This document shows positions 25,234-32,824 of a stretch of DNA of 55,069 nt, one piece after another. This DNA comes from Bacillus sp. CHD6a (GTDB taxonomy: Bacteria; Bacillota; Bacilli; Bacillales; Bacillaceae_I). Within the stretch, counting starts at the first letter, position 1; each line of letters starts with the position of its first letter. The DNA is taken from contig NZ_LBMD01000029.1 of NCBI RefSeq assembly GCF_001293645.1, positions 1 through 55,069 on the forward strand. The letters run 5' to 3'. Position numbers and translations under genes: made by a program. The notes beneath the pieces were generated by a model. The model worked only from the letters and a program-made list of their open reading frames with translations, did no database searches and was not told where the DNA came from.

Positions 25234-25325
25234 CATTCGTATATTCTTAGAGATATGGTCTAAGAGTTTCTACTAGGAGCCGTAAAATCCTAACTACGAG
25301 TGGGTGGATTCCTCTGCCCATTTTT
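25234..25325 (+). promoter_or_regulatory. Guanine riboswitch of guaC, predicted ON-type
   Basis: P1 pairs CATTCGTA (25234-25241) with TACGAGTG (25295-25302). The core has the hairpin TCTTAGAGATATGGTCTAAGA, GTTTCTAC, and AACTAC with cytosine 25294 at the ligand-contact position, so guanine is the likely ligand. Immediately after, bases 25300-25308 pair with 25313-25321 around a four-base loop and are followed by a T-run. The terminator's 5' arm therefore shares bases 25300-25302 with the 3' arm of P1. Ligand-stabilised P1 should weaken the terminator, the architecture of the adenine pbuE ON switch. I see no separate antiterminator. Confidence 0.85.
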
Positions 25326-25394
25326 AGTCTGGATCTTTTTGTTGTGTAAAAACCGAACATTACTATGAAAATTAATCTTTTAGGGGTGTGTCTC

Positions 25395-26378
25395 ATGGAA
25401 AATGTATTTGATTATGAAGATATTCAGTTAGTTCCAAATAAATGTGTAGTAAACAGCCGTTCTGAGTGTGATACAACGGTAACACTCGCTGCCCGTCATT
25501 TTAAGCTTCCTGTCGTGCCAGCCAATATGCAAACAATCATTGATGAAAAGATTGCCCTTTATCTTGCTGAAAACAATTACTTTTACATCATGCACCGCTT
25601 TGAGCCACAAAAGCGTCAGGCATTCATTGAGAACATGCATGCAAAAGGTCTTTACGCTTCCATTAGTGTTGGGGTGAAAGAAGAAGAATATTCATTCGTT
25701 GAAGAGCTTGCTGGGGCGGGACTTACTCCTGAATTCATTACAATCGACATTGCCCACGGGCACTCCAATGCTGTCATCAATATGATCCAGCATATCAAAA
25801 AACACTTACCAGAGAGTTTCGTTATTGCTGGTAACGTTGGTACGCCTGAAGCGGTACGTGAACTAGAGAATGCCGGCGCAGATGCAACTAAGGTAGGAAT
25901 CGGTCCTGGTAAAGTATGTATCACGAAAATTAAAACAGGTTTCGGTACTGGTGGCTGGCAGTTGGCAGCACTTCGTTTATGTGCAAAAGCAGCAAGCAAA
26001 CCAATAATCGCTGATGGCGGAATCCGTACTCACGGTGACATCGCGAAATCCGTACGTTTCGGTGCTACGATGGTCATGATCGGCTCCCTTTTTGCCGGTC
26101 ATGAAGAATCACCAGGAGAAACCAGTGAGGTAAACGGAAAGCTAGTGAAAGAATACTTCGGCTCCGCTTCCGAATTCCAAAAAGGCGAAAAGAAAAACGT
26201 AGAAGGCAAAAAAATGTTCGTCGAGCATAAAGGTGCCTTACAAGATACCCTAACGGAAATGGAGCAAGATCTTCAGTCTTCTATCTCCTACGCTGGAGGA
26301 ACGACTCTAGACGCCATCCGTCACGTAGATTATGTGATTGTGAAGAACTCTATTTTTAATGGGGATAAGGTTTATTAA
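25395..26378 (+). CDS. guaC: GMP reductase
   Basis: A 327-residue protein of the IMPDH/GMPR family that converts GMP to IMP with NADPH, returning guanine nucleotides to the common purine pool. It starts [17 protein letters not shown], as in B. subtilis GuaC. The catalytic cysteine loop is [13 protein letters not shown]; the phosphate loops [10 protein letters not shown] and [14 protein letters not shown] follow; the flap region is [18 protein letters not shown]. The start is the ATG of GTGTCTCATGG with AGGGGTG upstream; ten extra codons are possible but outside the family. It is preceded by a riboswitch and followed by a terminator, a single-gene unit. Confidence 0.97.
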   Translation: MENVFDYEDIQLVPNKCVVNSRSECDTTVTLAARHFKLPVVPANMQTIIDEKIALYLAENNYFYIMHRFEPQKRQAFIENMHAKGLYASISVGVKEEEYSFVEELAGAGLTPEFITIDIAHGHSNAVINMIQHIKKHLPESFVIAGNVGTPEAVRELENAGADATKVGIGPGKVCITKIKTGFGTGGWQLAALRLCAKAASKPIIADGGIRTHGDIAKSVRFGATMVMIGSLFAGHEESPGETSEVNGKLVKEYFGSASEFQKGEKKNVEGKKMFVEHKGALQDTLTEMEQDLQSSISYAGGTTLDAIRHVDYVIVKNSIFNGDKVY

Positions 26379-26398
26379 GGTTTAGTGGAAAAAAACAG

Positions 26399-26441
26399 GA
26401 CAGCATATTTAATCCAGAGGGGTTAGATATGCTGTTTTTTT
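26399..26441 (+). terminator. Terminator of guaC
   Basis: ACAGCATATTTAATCC pairs with GGTTAGATATGCTGT, followed by seven or more T. Confidence 0.9.
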
Positions 26442-26513
26442 AATTGGAATGAAATAGATCCGATTACATTTAAAGGGTACAGGGGAAAATAAAAAAAGGA
26501 AGGAGGGATACGA

Positions 26514-26858
26514 ATGAATAATCAAGAACACGAACATCACGTTCATGATAACCATCCCCACAAGCATAGTCTTGCATGTGGTCATACAAAAATACGTCAC
26601 AATGACCATATAGATTATGTCCATAATGGACACTTGCACCATGAACATAATGGCCACTGGGACGAATGTATTATCCCAGTAAGCGATAAGAATCCTGATA
26701 CTTGCAACGAGATTACATGCGGATGTGATCACTCAGAAGATTGTGGCCATGAACTAGTGCCACATGGTGATCATATGGATTATTTAGTAAATGGACGATT
26801 ACACCATGTACATGGAGACCACTGTGATGATCACGGACCTGTCGAGCTCGTAAGATAA
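26514..26858 (+). CDS. Histidine-rich metal-binding protein with internal duplication
   Basis: A 114-residue protein in which about one residue in five is His. Two related units stand out: HNDHIDYVHNGHLHHEHNGH (about residues 29-48) and HGDHMDYLVNGRLHHVHGDH (about 84-103), each followed by an acidic step. Cysteines cluster between them (ITCGCDHSEDCGH). It probably binds Zn, Ni or Co; storage or a chaperone role is possible. There is no signal peptide, so it is cytoplasmic. GGAGGGATACGA precedes the ATG. Confidence 0.75.
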   Translation: MNNQEHEHHVHDNHPHKHSLACGHTKIRHNDHIDYVHNGHLHHEHNGHWDECIIPVSDKNPDTCNEITCGCDHSEDCGHELVPHGDHMDYLVNGRLHHVHGDHCDDHGPVELVR

Positions 26859-26879
26859 TCATTGTTGAAGCTTGAAGCA

Positions 26880-26955
26880 ATAAAGCAGAGGGACAGTTCT
26901 CCGCTTCCACCCGATTTGGATGAAAGCGACTACCTGTCCCCCTGCTTTTTTATTT
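26880..26955. terminator. Large bidirectional terminator-like hairpin
   Basis: AAGCAGAGGGACAG pairs with CTGTCCCCCTGCTT around a long loop, with T-rich ends. It lies between the convergent His-rich and corA genes. It belongs to a dispersed set of similar GCAGAGGNCC.../CCCCTGC hairpins in the window. Confidence 0.7.
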
Positions 26956-27909
26956 AAACCAGCCCTTCCACTTAAACCAAATAAACAAGCTAATCCCCAT
27001 GACGACCATGACTCCAAGCGCGATAAAGTACCCGTATCTATAGGTTAGCTCAGGCATATATTGAAAGTTCATACCGTAAATACCTGCTATAAAAGTCAGT
27101 GGTGCAAAGATGGACGTGATGATGGTAAGGACCTTCATAACATTGTTGGCTTGATGTGAGTTCAAGGAAAGGTAATTATCCCGAATGTCCGCCGTCAATT
27201 CCCGGTTGGAGGTAACCATGTCAGAAAGTTTCAGGAGATGGTCATAAATATCCGCGAAGTACTCTTTCCTTTTCATAACCCCATCCAGGCGATGCGTATT
27301 GAGCATGCGGTACAGCAGATCCCGCATCGGGTTGATCGTATGTCGCAGGTCCAATAAGGAATACCTCGTATCAAACAGCTCATCCATCAGCTGATTCATC
27401 GATTTTTCTTGCGTGTTGTCCTCAATTTTGTCCAACTGATCCTCCAGCTTATATAGCAACGGAAAATAAGCATCCACAATGTCGTCTAGAATTTCATAGA
27501 ACACATAATACTCATCCCAGCTTTCCACGTTTTTGGGTGGCTTGTCCAAGCTTATCCACACCGCATCCACCTCTTTAGAAGGCGCCTGATGAAAACTTAC
27601 GACATAGTTTTCCCCTAAAAAGAAATTCACTTCCTCTTTATGAAGCTCGTCTTCCCTTTGTTGAATACTGTGCGTCACGAAAAACGTATGATCGTCATAA
27701 TGGTCCAGCTTCGGCCGCTGCAATCTATGTATGCAATCCTCAATGGCCAATGGGTGGAAGTGGAACGTACTGTCTAAATGTTTTATTTCCTCTTCCGACG
27801 GTTGATTGAAGTCAACCCAGATCCATTTGTATGCATCCCTATCAAGGTTATTGATACTAATATCTTTGGTGATTTGATGATCTTTTGTCATTCCGGCAAT
27901 TCTTATCAT
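26950..27909 (-). CDS. corA: CorA-type magnesium/divalent cation transporter
   Basis: A 319-residue CorA protein. A long cytoplasmic N-terminal part with a helical willow region is followed by two C-terminal membrane helices. The first ends in the diagnostic GMN loop (GIYGMNFQYMPEL) and the second is FIALGVMVVMGISLFIWF. CorA pentamers conduct Mg2+ or other divalent cations. GAGGGGAAGCC lies before the chosen ATG (MIRIAGMTKD); five more codons upstream are possible. It is monocistronic and convergent with the His-rich gene. Confidence 0.93.
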   Translation of the reverse strand: MIRIAGMTKDHQITKDISINNLDRDAYKWIWVDFNQPSEEEIKHLDSTFHFHPLAIEDCIHRLQRPKLDHYDDHTFFVTHSIQQREDELHKEEVNFFLGENYVVSFHQAPSKEVDAVWISLDKPPKNVESWDEYYVFYEILDDIVDAYFPLLYKLEDQLDKIEDNTQEKSMNQLMDELFDTRYSLLDLRHTINPMRDLLYRMLNTHRLDGVMKRKEYFADIYDHLLKLSDMVTSNRELTADIRDNYLSLNSHQANNVMKVLTIITSIFAPLTFIAGIYGMNFQYMPELTYRYGYFIALGVMVVMGISLFIWFKWKGWFK

Positions 27910-28039
27910 TTGGCTTCCCCTCACATTCGTATAGGGTTTTTATACCCAGTTTTGTGGGGTTTTAAAAGTAGCGTACTAAAATCAAACAGGCACTTAATGG
28001 GGTTATGGGTTATAGACTAGAGGGAAAGGAGTGTCAGCT

Positions 28040-28267
28040 ATGCCTTGGCATCAGAAAATTCCTCACTTAATGAATCAGCCTATTGGCGTCTCGTTTTTAG
28101 ATGGTACCGGAACTTCAGGGGTGTTATGTGGGACATCCAACGGAAAACTCTTAGTAATGGAGTATCTATACCATTCACAATTCGCTTTAAAGCAATATGA
28201 TATGAATACGGTACAGAATATATATGGGTATCCGGGGTGTTCGGGTCAGCGGTTTTGGGGATATTAG
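28040..28267 (+). CDS. Small Gly/Tyr-rich protein of unknown function
   Basis: A 75-residue protein, MPWHQKIPHLMNQPIGVSFL at the start, with GTGTSGVLCGTSNGKLLVME and a C-terminus rich in Gly and Tyr (YGYPGCSGQRFWGY). The middle looks like a short beta-sheet domain. The composition recalls small Bacillus coat-like proteins, but I cannot place it. AAGGAG lies nine bases before the ATG; the GTG at 28031 would be too close to it. Confidence 0.6.
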   Translation: MPWHQKIPHLMNQPIGVSFLDGTGTSGVLCGTSNGKLLVMEYLYHSQFALKQYDMNTVQNIYGYPGCSGQRFWGY

Positions 28268-28276
28268 AAACCCTTG

Positions 28277-28352
28277 GGGCGAAGCAAAGGGACGGTTCTC
28301 CTGCTCCTTTTAGAAATCGTAGGAAGCGTTAGAACAGTCCCCCTGCTTTTAA
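28277..28352 (+). terminator. Extended terminator-like hairpin
   Basis: AAGCAAAGGGACGGTTCT pairs imperfectly with AGAACAGTCCCCCTGCTTTT around a loop, followed by a short T/A run. Same repeat class as the hairpin at 26880. Confidence 0.55.
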
Positions 28353-28388
28353 AAGTATAAGCAGTAAACTTCCCTAAGCCTCCCCTGC

Positions 28389-29096
28389 CTAAATAGTCAT
28401 CTTCCAACTCGACTGCGCCAACCAATTTTCCTGCTCTTTATAATCAGGCGATATTTTTCCTACAAGTCGCCAGAAGGAGCGGTCGTGATTGAGATGAATC
28501 ATATGGCACATTTCGTGTACTACCACATAATCGATTACTTTCATCGGAGCCATCGCCAACTTCCAATTGAAAGTTAACTGTAATTGGGAATCACAGGTTC
28601 CCCATGTAGTCTTACTATCAGATATACGGATAGAACGTGGTTTTACTTTAAAGTTACTTTGATAGGATCTTACACTCTTCTCCACTATAGCTTTGCATTG
28701 CTGGTAATAAAATCTCTTTAAAGCTTGTTTTATCCTTCCGTCCTCCACCTGTTTCACATATACATTTATATGTTTCTCATCAAACACGACATAATCTTGT
28801 CCAATCGTGGAATCTTGATAAACCTTTACAGGATAGGCGTTTCCTAAATAAAGAACCCTCTCCTCCTGACTGTATTCCTTCTCCTGCTGCGCAAGCAGTC
28901 TGTCCTTCATCTCCTTTGATTTTTCTTGAATCAGTTCCCACCTTTCCTCCAGCAATTGAATCACTTGCTCGTCCTGTGTACCTTTAGGAGCCTGGACTTC
29001 CACATTTCCATAAACGTCCATACGAATTGCAATGGATTTGCGATTTTTATATTTTATCTCAAAATGGATGGTTTCTCCTGAATATGTATGTATCAT
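28389..29096 (-). CDS. YgjP-like zinc metallopeptidase (DUF45/M48 type)
   Basis: A 235-residue protein with the zinc motif VVHEMCHMIHLNHDRSFW (HExxH, about residue 187) and upstream ISDSKTTWGTCDSQLQLTFNW, the family's WGxC signature. The N-terminus has the beta-rich IHTYSGETIHFEIKY opening. These enzymes often lie beside restriction or other defence genes; here the gene marks the left edge of the defence island. The start is ATG. The natural substrate is unknown. Confidence 0.88.
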   Translation of the reverse strand: MIHTYSGETIHFEIKYKNRKSIAIRMDVYGNVEVQAPKGTQDEQVIQLLEERWELIQEKSKEMKDRLLAQQEKEYSQEERVLYLGNAYPVKVYQDSTIGQDYVVFDEKHINVYVKQVEDGRIKQALKRFYYQQCKAIVEKSVRSYQSNFKVKPRSIRISDSKTTWGTCDSQLQLTFNWKLAMAPMKVIDYVVVHEMCHMIHLNHDRSFWRLVGKISPDYKEQENWLAQSSWKMTI

Positions 29097-29344
29097 TTTA
29101 TCACCTTACTTCAATGTACTTTTTCAAGTAATTATATTTGATTTTGCATGGAAAAAGTAGCGGTGATTAATTCCTTACTCCAAGTTCCAGATGAAAGAAA
29201 AGAAGCAGAGGTCCGTCCCCTGCTTCTTTTAACAACCAAAACACTATTATCCTTATATTTCTATTTAACCCACTATTTTCTTTATTTTAGGCTGTTAGGT
29301 CGAGAATCGGCAATCTTGACCCATTATTTGTATAAATAATGGGC
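29097..29344. other. Spacer between metallopeptidase and helicase genes
   Basis: No gene is supported. It contains GAAGCAGAGGTCCGTCCCCTGCTTC (29203-29227), one of the dispersed hairpins, and the palindrome CCCATTATTT...AAATAATGGG at about 29319-29343, which reaches the helicase stop codon (29345-29347) and has a T-rich side on the plus strand. Confidence 0.6.
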
Positions 29345-31498
29345 CTATTTTCTAGCTCTACAATCAATTATTCTAAATTTATAATCTGTAAGGTACTGAA
29401 TTGTACCTTCAATGTCCATTTCATGTGCAGTATGCATTTTCCAGAATAGTGTATCCGGTAAGTAGGGGGAGAACTTTGAGTTAAATAGTTCTTCCTTTGT
29501 AATATGAGGTAGTATCCTCGCTTCTTCCCAATCTTCATTTTTAAGAAAGTTAAAAACATCTCTTGAAAGAGGTCCTTCTAGCCTAACTCTATTTAAACTA
29601 TCCTCAATTTTCGCATTAAACCCTAATGATCGAAGCATCCATACTAGTGTTTGAGCAATTACAGTGCCAGTAAAAGTTTCTATTATAAAGCTACCCTCTT
29701 CTTCTTTAATTACTCTTTCAGTAAGATGAATTTCATTTTCGTGATAAAAACGCCTTTTATCATTAAGAGAGTCCAGTGCTTCTTGGTTTGTGTAGTGAAA
29801 CTGGTGGTCTCCGCATAGGATTTCCATTATTTTCTCTCCGATTTTTTTATGTAACTTTAATCCACTACTAGAGTATCTAGGCGGTTTTCCATTCACTGCA
29901 TTTGATACATAAATTTTACTCTTTTCAGTATCAATTATTTTTATTGTCCACATCTTCCCAGAGAGAATAATATTATCTCCTTCCGTACCTAAAAAAGTAC
30001 TCTTATCTAATGTTCCAATCTTTCTTACGCCTTCAAACACTGTATACTCTTCAGGTGTAATAAAAACTGCATAGAAATCTCGGCTTCTTAAAATACGTTC
30101 TCCATTCAACCCTACAATAAGTTGATTAGGTCCTTTAATCATCTCTAAGTAGTCATGTTCTAACATGTGATTAATAAGCAGCTGAACATCAACAGTGCTA
30201 AATTGATGGAAAATGTGGTTATTTTCTAACTTCTCAAGTAATGTACTTATTGTTATCCCGTTTGTTTCGGTGCAAATGGAGATGATTTGATGAAACAATA
30301 TATCAAAAGGAAGAGCGTATCCTGATGCAGGTTCAACCCATTTACCTAAACCAAGTTCCATTACAGCAAGTGATTGCAATAAACTGTCATTCTTTGTGGT
30401 GTACATCTGTAGCATTTGTTTTGCATTTTGCTTTCGACCAGACCTACCAAGTCGTTGCTTAAGTGAAGATACGGTAAAAGTACTGTTTAATTGAATGACT
30501 ATATCTACATCTCCAATATCCAGTCCCAGCTCCAATGTACTTGTAGCAATTACGGTTTTAGGTATCTTAGATTCCACCATTGTTTTTTCTACATACTCCC
30601 GCTCTTTTTTATCTATGGAAGAATGGTGAGCATAATAGGTCTCTCCAACCTTTTCACGCTCAGCTAAACGGTTTAAGAATACGGTGAGTTCTTCAACTGA
30701 TCCACGATCATTACAAAAAATAATTGCTTTCTGATGTCGTGTTAGTTCTCTTATGTCTTCGAATAAGGACACCTCTAGTTTACTTCCTACTTCATCCTCT
30801 TCTTTTTCTGGGAAGTGCATTAAATAATACAATAACTGCTTCTCACTTCCCTGTTCATGAATAATTTCTACTTCTTCTTGAGATGTATAATTAATCCAGT
30901 TTTTTATGAATTCGAAGTTATCAATGGTTGCGGATAATCCAATAATACGAGGTCTGTTTTGAGAAAGTATTTCTATCCTGGATAAAAGTGAACGCAGATG
31001 AACACCACGGTCATTATTAAGAAAAGAGTGTATTTCATCAACAACTACAAAATCCAAATTCTTAAAAAGGTTACTAATTTGCTCAGTCCTATTAATAAAT
31101 AAACTTTCAATTGACTCAGGGGTGATTTGCAAAATGCCAGTTGGTTCTTTTAATATTTTCTTTTTTACGTTCTGACTAACATCTCCGTGCCATTTATGAA
31201 TTGATATATTAGTGTGTTCACAAAGCTTTTCAATTCGTATAAATTGATTATTGATTAATGCTTTTAAAGGAGAAATATACAATACCTTAAGTTGGGATAA
31301 TGCTTCTTTCTCCACTAGAGATAAAATAGGCAAAAAAGCTGCCTCTGTTTTACCAGAAGCAGTGCCTGATGATACAATAACATCTTTCGAACAGTTGATG
31401 ATGAATGGTATGGTTCTATCTTGAATAGGAGTAAATCGATCCCATTTCATATCCCATATCTTCTTTTGAATATTCTTAGATAACAGATTGAAAGTCAT
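29345..31498 (-). CDS. sngC: Lhr-like DEAD/DEAH helicase, Shango SngC-like
   Basis: A 717-residue superfamily 2 helicase. The N-terminal motor begins FNLLSKNIQKKIWDMKWDRF (Q-motif region), with Walker A SSGTASGKTEAAF (about residue 38), DEIH box VVDEIHSFL and LSATI. The second motor has VIATSTLELGLDIGDV and the arginine motif QRLGRSGRK. A long C-terminal region resembling Lhr-type helicases follows. It is the last gene of a three-gene operon with an ATPase and a TerB protein, the composition of the Shango anti-phage system as I recall it. The start is four bases from the ATPase stop. Confidence 0.85.
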   Translation of the reverse strand: MTFNLLSKNIQKKIWDMKWDRFTPIQDRTIPFIINCSKDVIVSSGTASGKTEAAFLPILSLVEKEALSQLKVLYISPLKALINNQFIRIEKLCEHTNISIHKWHGDVSQNVKKKILKEPTGILQITPESIESLFINRTEQISNLFKNLDFVVVDEIHSFLNNDRGVHLRSLLSRIEILSQNRPRIIGLSATIDNFEFIKNWINYTSQEEVEIIHEQGSEKQLLYYLMHFPEKEEDEVGSKLEVSLFEDIRELTRHQKAIIFCNDRGSVEELTVFLNRLAEREKVGETYYAHHSSIDKKEREYVEKTMVESKIPKTVIATSTLELGLDIGDVDIVIQLNSTFTVSSLKQRLGRSGRKQNAKQMLQMYTTKNDSLLQSLAVMELGLGKWVEPASGYALPFDILFHQIISICTETNGITISTLLEKLENNHIFHQFSTVDVQLLINHMLEHDYLEMIKGPNQLIVGLNGERILRSRDFYAVFITPEEYTVFEGVRKIGTLDKSTFLGTEGDNIILSGKMWTIKIIDTEKSKIYVSNAVNGKPPRYSSSGLKLHKKIGEKIMEILCGDHQFHYTNQEALDSLNDKRRFYHENEIHLTERVIKEEEGSFIIETFTGTVIAQTLVWMLRSLGFNAKIEDSLNRVRLEGPLSRDVFNFLKNEDWEEARILPHITKEELFNSKFSPYLPDTLFWKMHTAHEMDIEGTIQYLTDYKFRIIDCRARK

Positions 31499-31501
31499 AC
31501 C

Positions 31502-32821
31502 CTATTCCCCCTCTGAAGCAGCAAACCTAGAGATAACAGAATTCTTGGGTTGGGTTGACAGTGCTTCCTTCTCTCCAAAAATATCATTTCGATTAAATTC
31601 TGGATTTTGATGAAGAATATTCAATGCTCCTAAAAAGCTACGAATAACGTCCCCTACTGTCAAATTCTCATCCGCACCAGGTCTAGAATGTTCTTGAATG
31701 ATAAAGCGCTTCATTTCATCATCTGTTACACTCGATTGGTATCCATAATGAGTGGCATGGATTTCACTTAGTTTTTGTAACAAAACAAATGTTTCATTAT
31801 GTTTTAATGGCGTTATTTTAATAACAGGTTGAGATAAGTCCCTAAATTCATTTGTTTCAAAGCGATTAGATTCTAACCGGCGTTTTAATGCTCCGTAACT
31901 AAATAGCCCTCGCCTTTCATCCTCTAAAAATTCTGGAGTCCCGCCTACAGTGAAATATATTCCTTCCACATTCCCTTGTAAGGTATCATTATAAATCTTT
32001 AAAATGGTCTCATAATTCTTGTCCCTTGTTTGGGGATGAGTTATCTTATATAAGTTTATAGCTTCATCCAAATTAACCACTAAACCAGAATATCCAATGT
32101 GCTTCACGAATTGAGATATAACTTTAAGGTAGTTGTAGTAGTTATCATCATTAATTATATTTCGAACCCCTAAGTCTGTTCTTGCCTCTGTCTTAGTGTT
32201 ATATTCTCCCCTTAACCATTTAATAGCTTTTCGTTGCAACTCATTGTTATCTTCTACAAAACCCTTAAAATATTGTATTAAAATGCGTGAAAAGTCGAAT
32301 CCCCCAATTAGATCATCCATTTTAGAAACAGTGTTGGTTATTTCAATTTCAACATCTCTTATAAAGTCAGTATTATTAAACTCTACGGAACCATAATTTT
32401 TCTCCACAACCACTTTAGATTGTACGTCACTAATCCATTTATCGAGGATAGTTGGTAAAGCACCACCATCCGGCACTGTACCAATTGCCATGTTCTTCAT
32501 AAGTTCGGTATAGATGGCAACCGCTTTTCCTTCACTTCCATATAATCGCCGTTCTGGAGTAAAGTCTGCTTTAGTAACTACAAACTTCTCTTGAAAAGCA
32601 ATTTGCTGTATAAGTGCCTGTATAAAACTCTTTCCGCTTCCAAAGGGGCCAATAAAAAGCTTTATGATCGATGAACCCATTTTAATATTTTGTAAGTCCG
32701 ATAGAATTTGTTTGGCTTCCTCTGCCCTACCTACCATGATATATTGCAACCCTCTACTTGGAACAACTCCCCCAGAAAGGGAATTAATTATAGAGGATGA
32801 GTCTCGCTTCTTTATATTCAA
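31502..32821 (-). CDS. sngB: BrxD-like P-loop ATPase (DUF2791), Shango SngB-like
   Basis: A 439-residue ATPase. Residues 1-40 include the family start PSRGLQYIMVGR. Walker A is FIGPFGSGKSF (about 57), and Walker B is LVVNLDEAINLY (about 248), followed by sensor-like FTVGGTPEFLEDERRGLFSY. This is the fold annotated as the BREX-type ATP-binding domain, which pairs with Lhr-like helicases in BREX and in Shango. It lies between the TerB and helicase genes with gaps of three bases each, so the operon is tight. It probably acts as the switch coupling sensing to the helicase. Confidence 0.85.
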   Translation of the reverse strand: MNIKKRDSSSIINSLSGGVVPSRGLQYIMVGRAEEAKQILSDLQNIKMGSSIIKLFIGPFGSGKSFIQALIQQIAFQEKFVVTKADFTPERRLYGSEGKAVAIYTELMKNMAIGTVPDGGALPTILDKWISDVQSKVVVEKNYGSVEFNNTDFIRDVEIEITNTVSKMDDLIGGFDFSRILIQYFKGFVEDNNELQRKAIKWLRGEYNTKTEARTDLGVRNIINDDNYYNYLKVISQFVKHIGYSGLVVNLDEAINLYKITHPQTRDKNYETILKIYNDTLQGNVEGIYFTVGGTPEFLEDERRGLFSYGALKRRLESNRFETNEFRDLSQPVIKITPLKHNETFVLLQKLSEIHATHYGYQSSVTDDEMKRFIIQEHSRPGADENLTVGDVIRSFLGALNILHQNPEFNRNDIFGEKEALSTQPKNSVISRFAASEGE

Positions 32822-32824
32822 TCT

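Noticed and set aside
29148-29339. A 63-residue plus-strand frame in the spacer before the helicase gene
   Set aside because: It runs through a dispersed hairpin repeat, has no ribosome site and no recognisable protein features.
29345-32821. A BREX system
   Set aside because: The ATPase and Lhr-like helicase resemble BrxD and BrxHI, but pglX, pglZ, brxC and the methylase are absent; the TerB partner fits Shango better.
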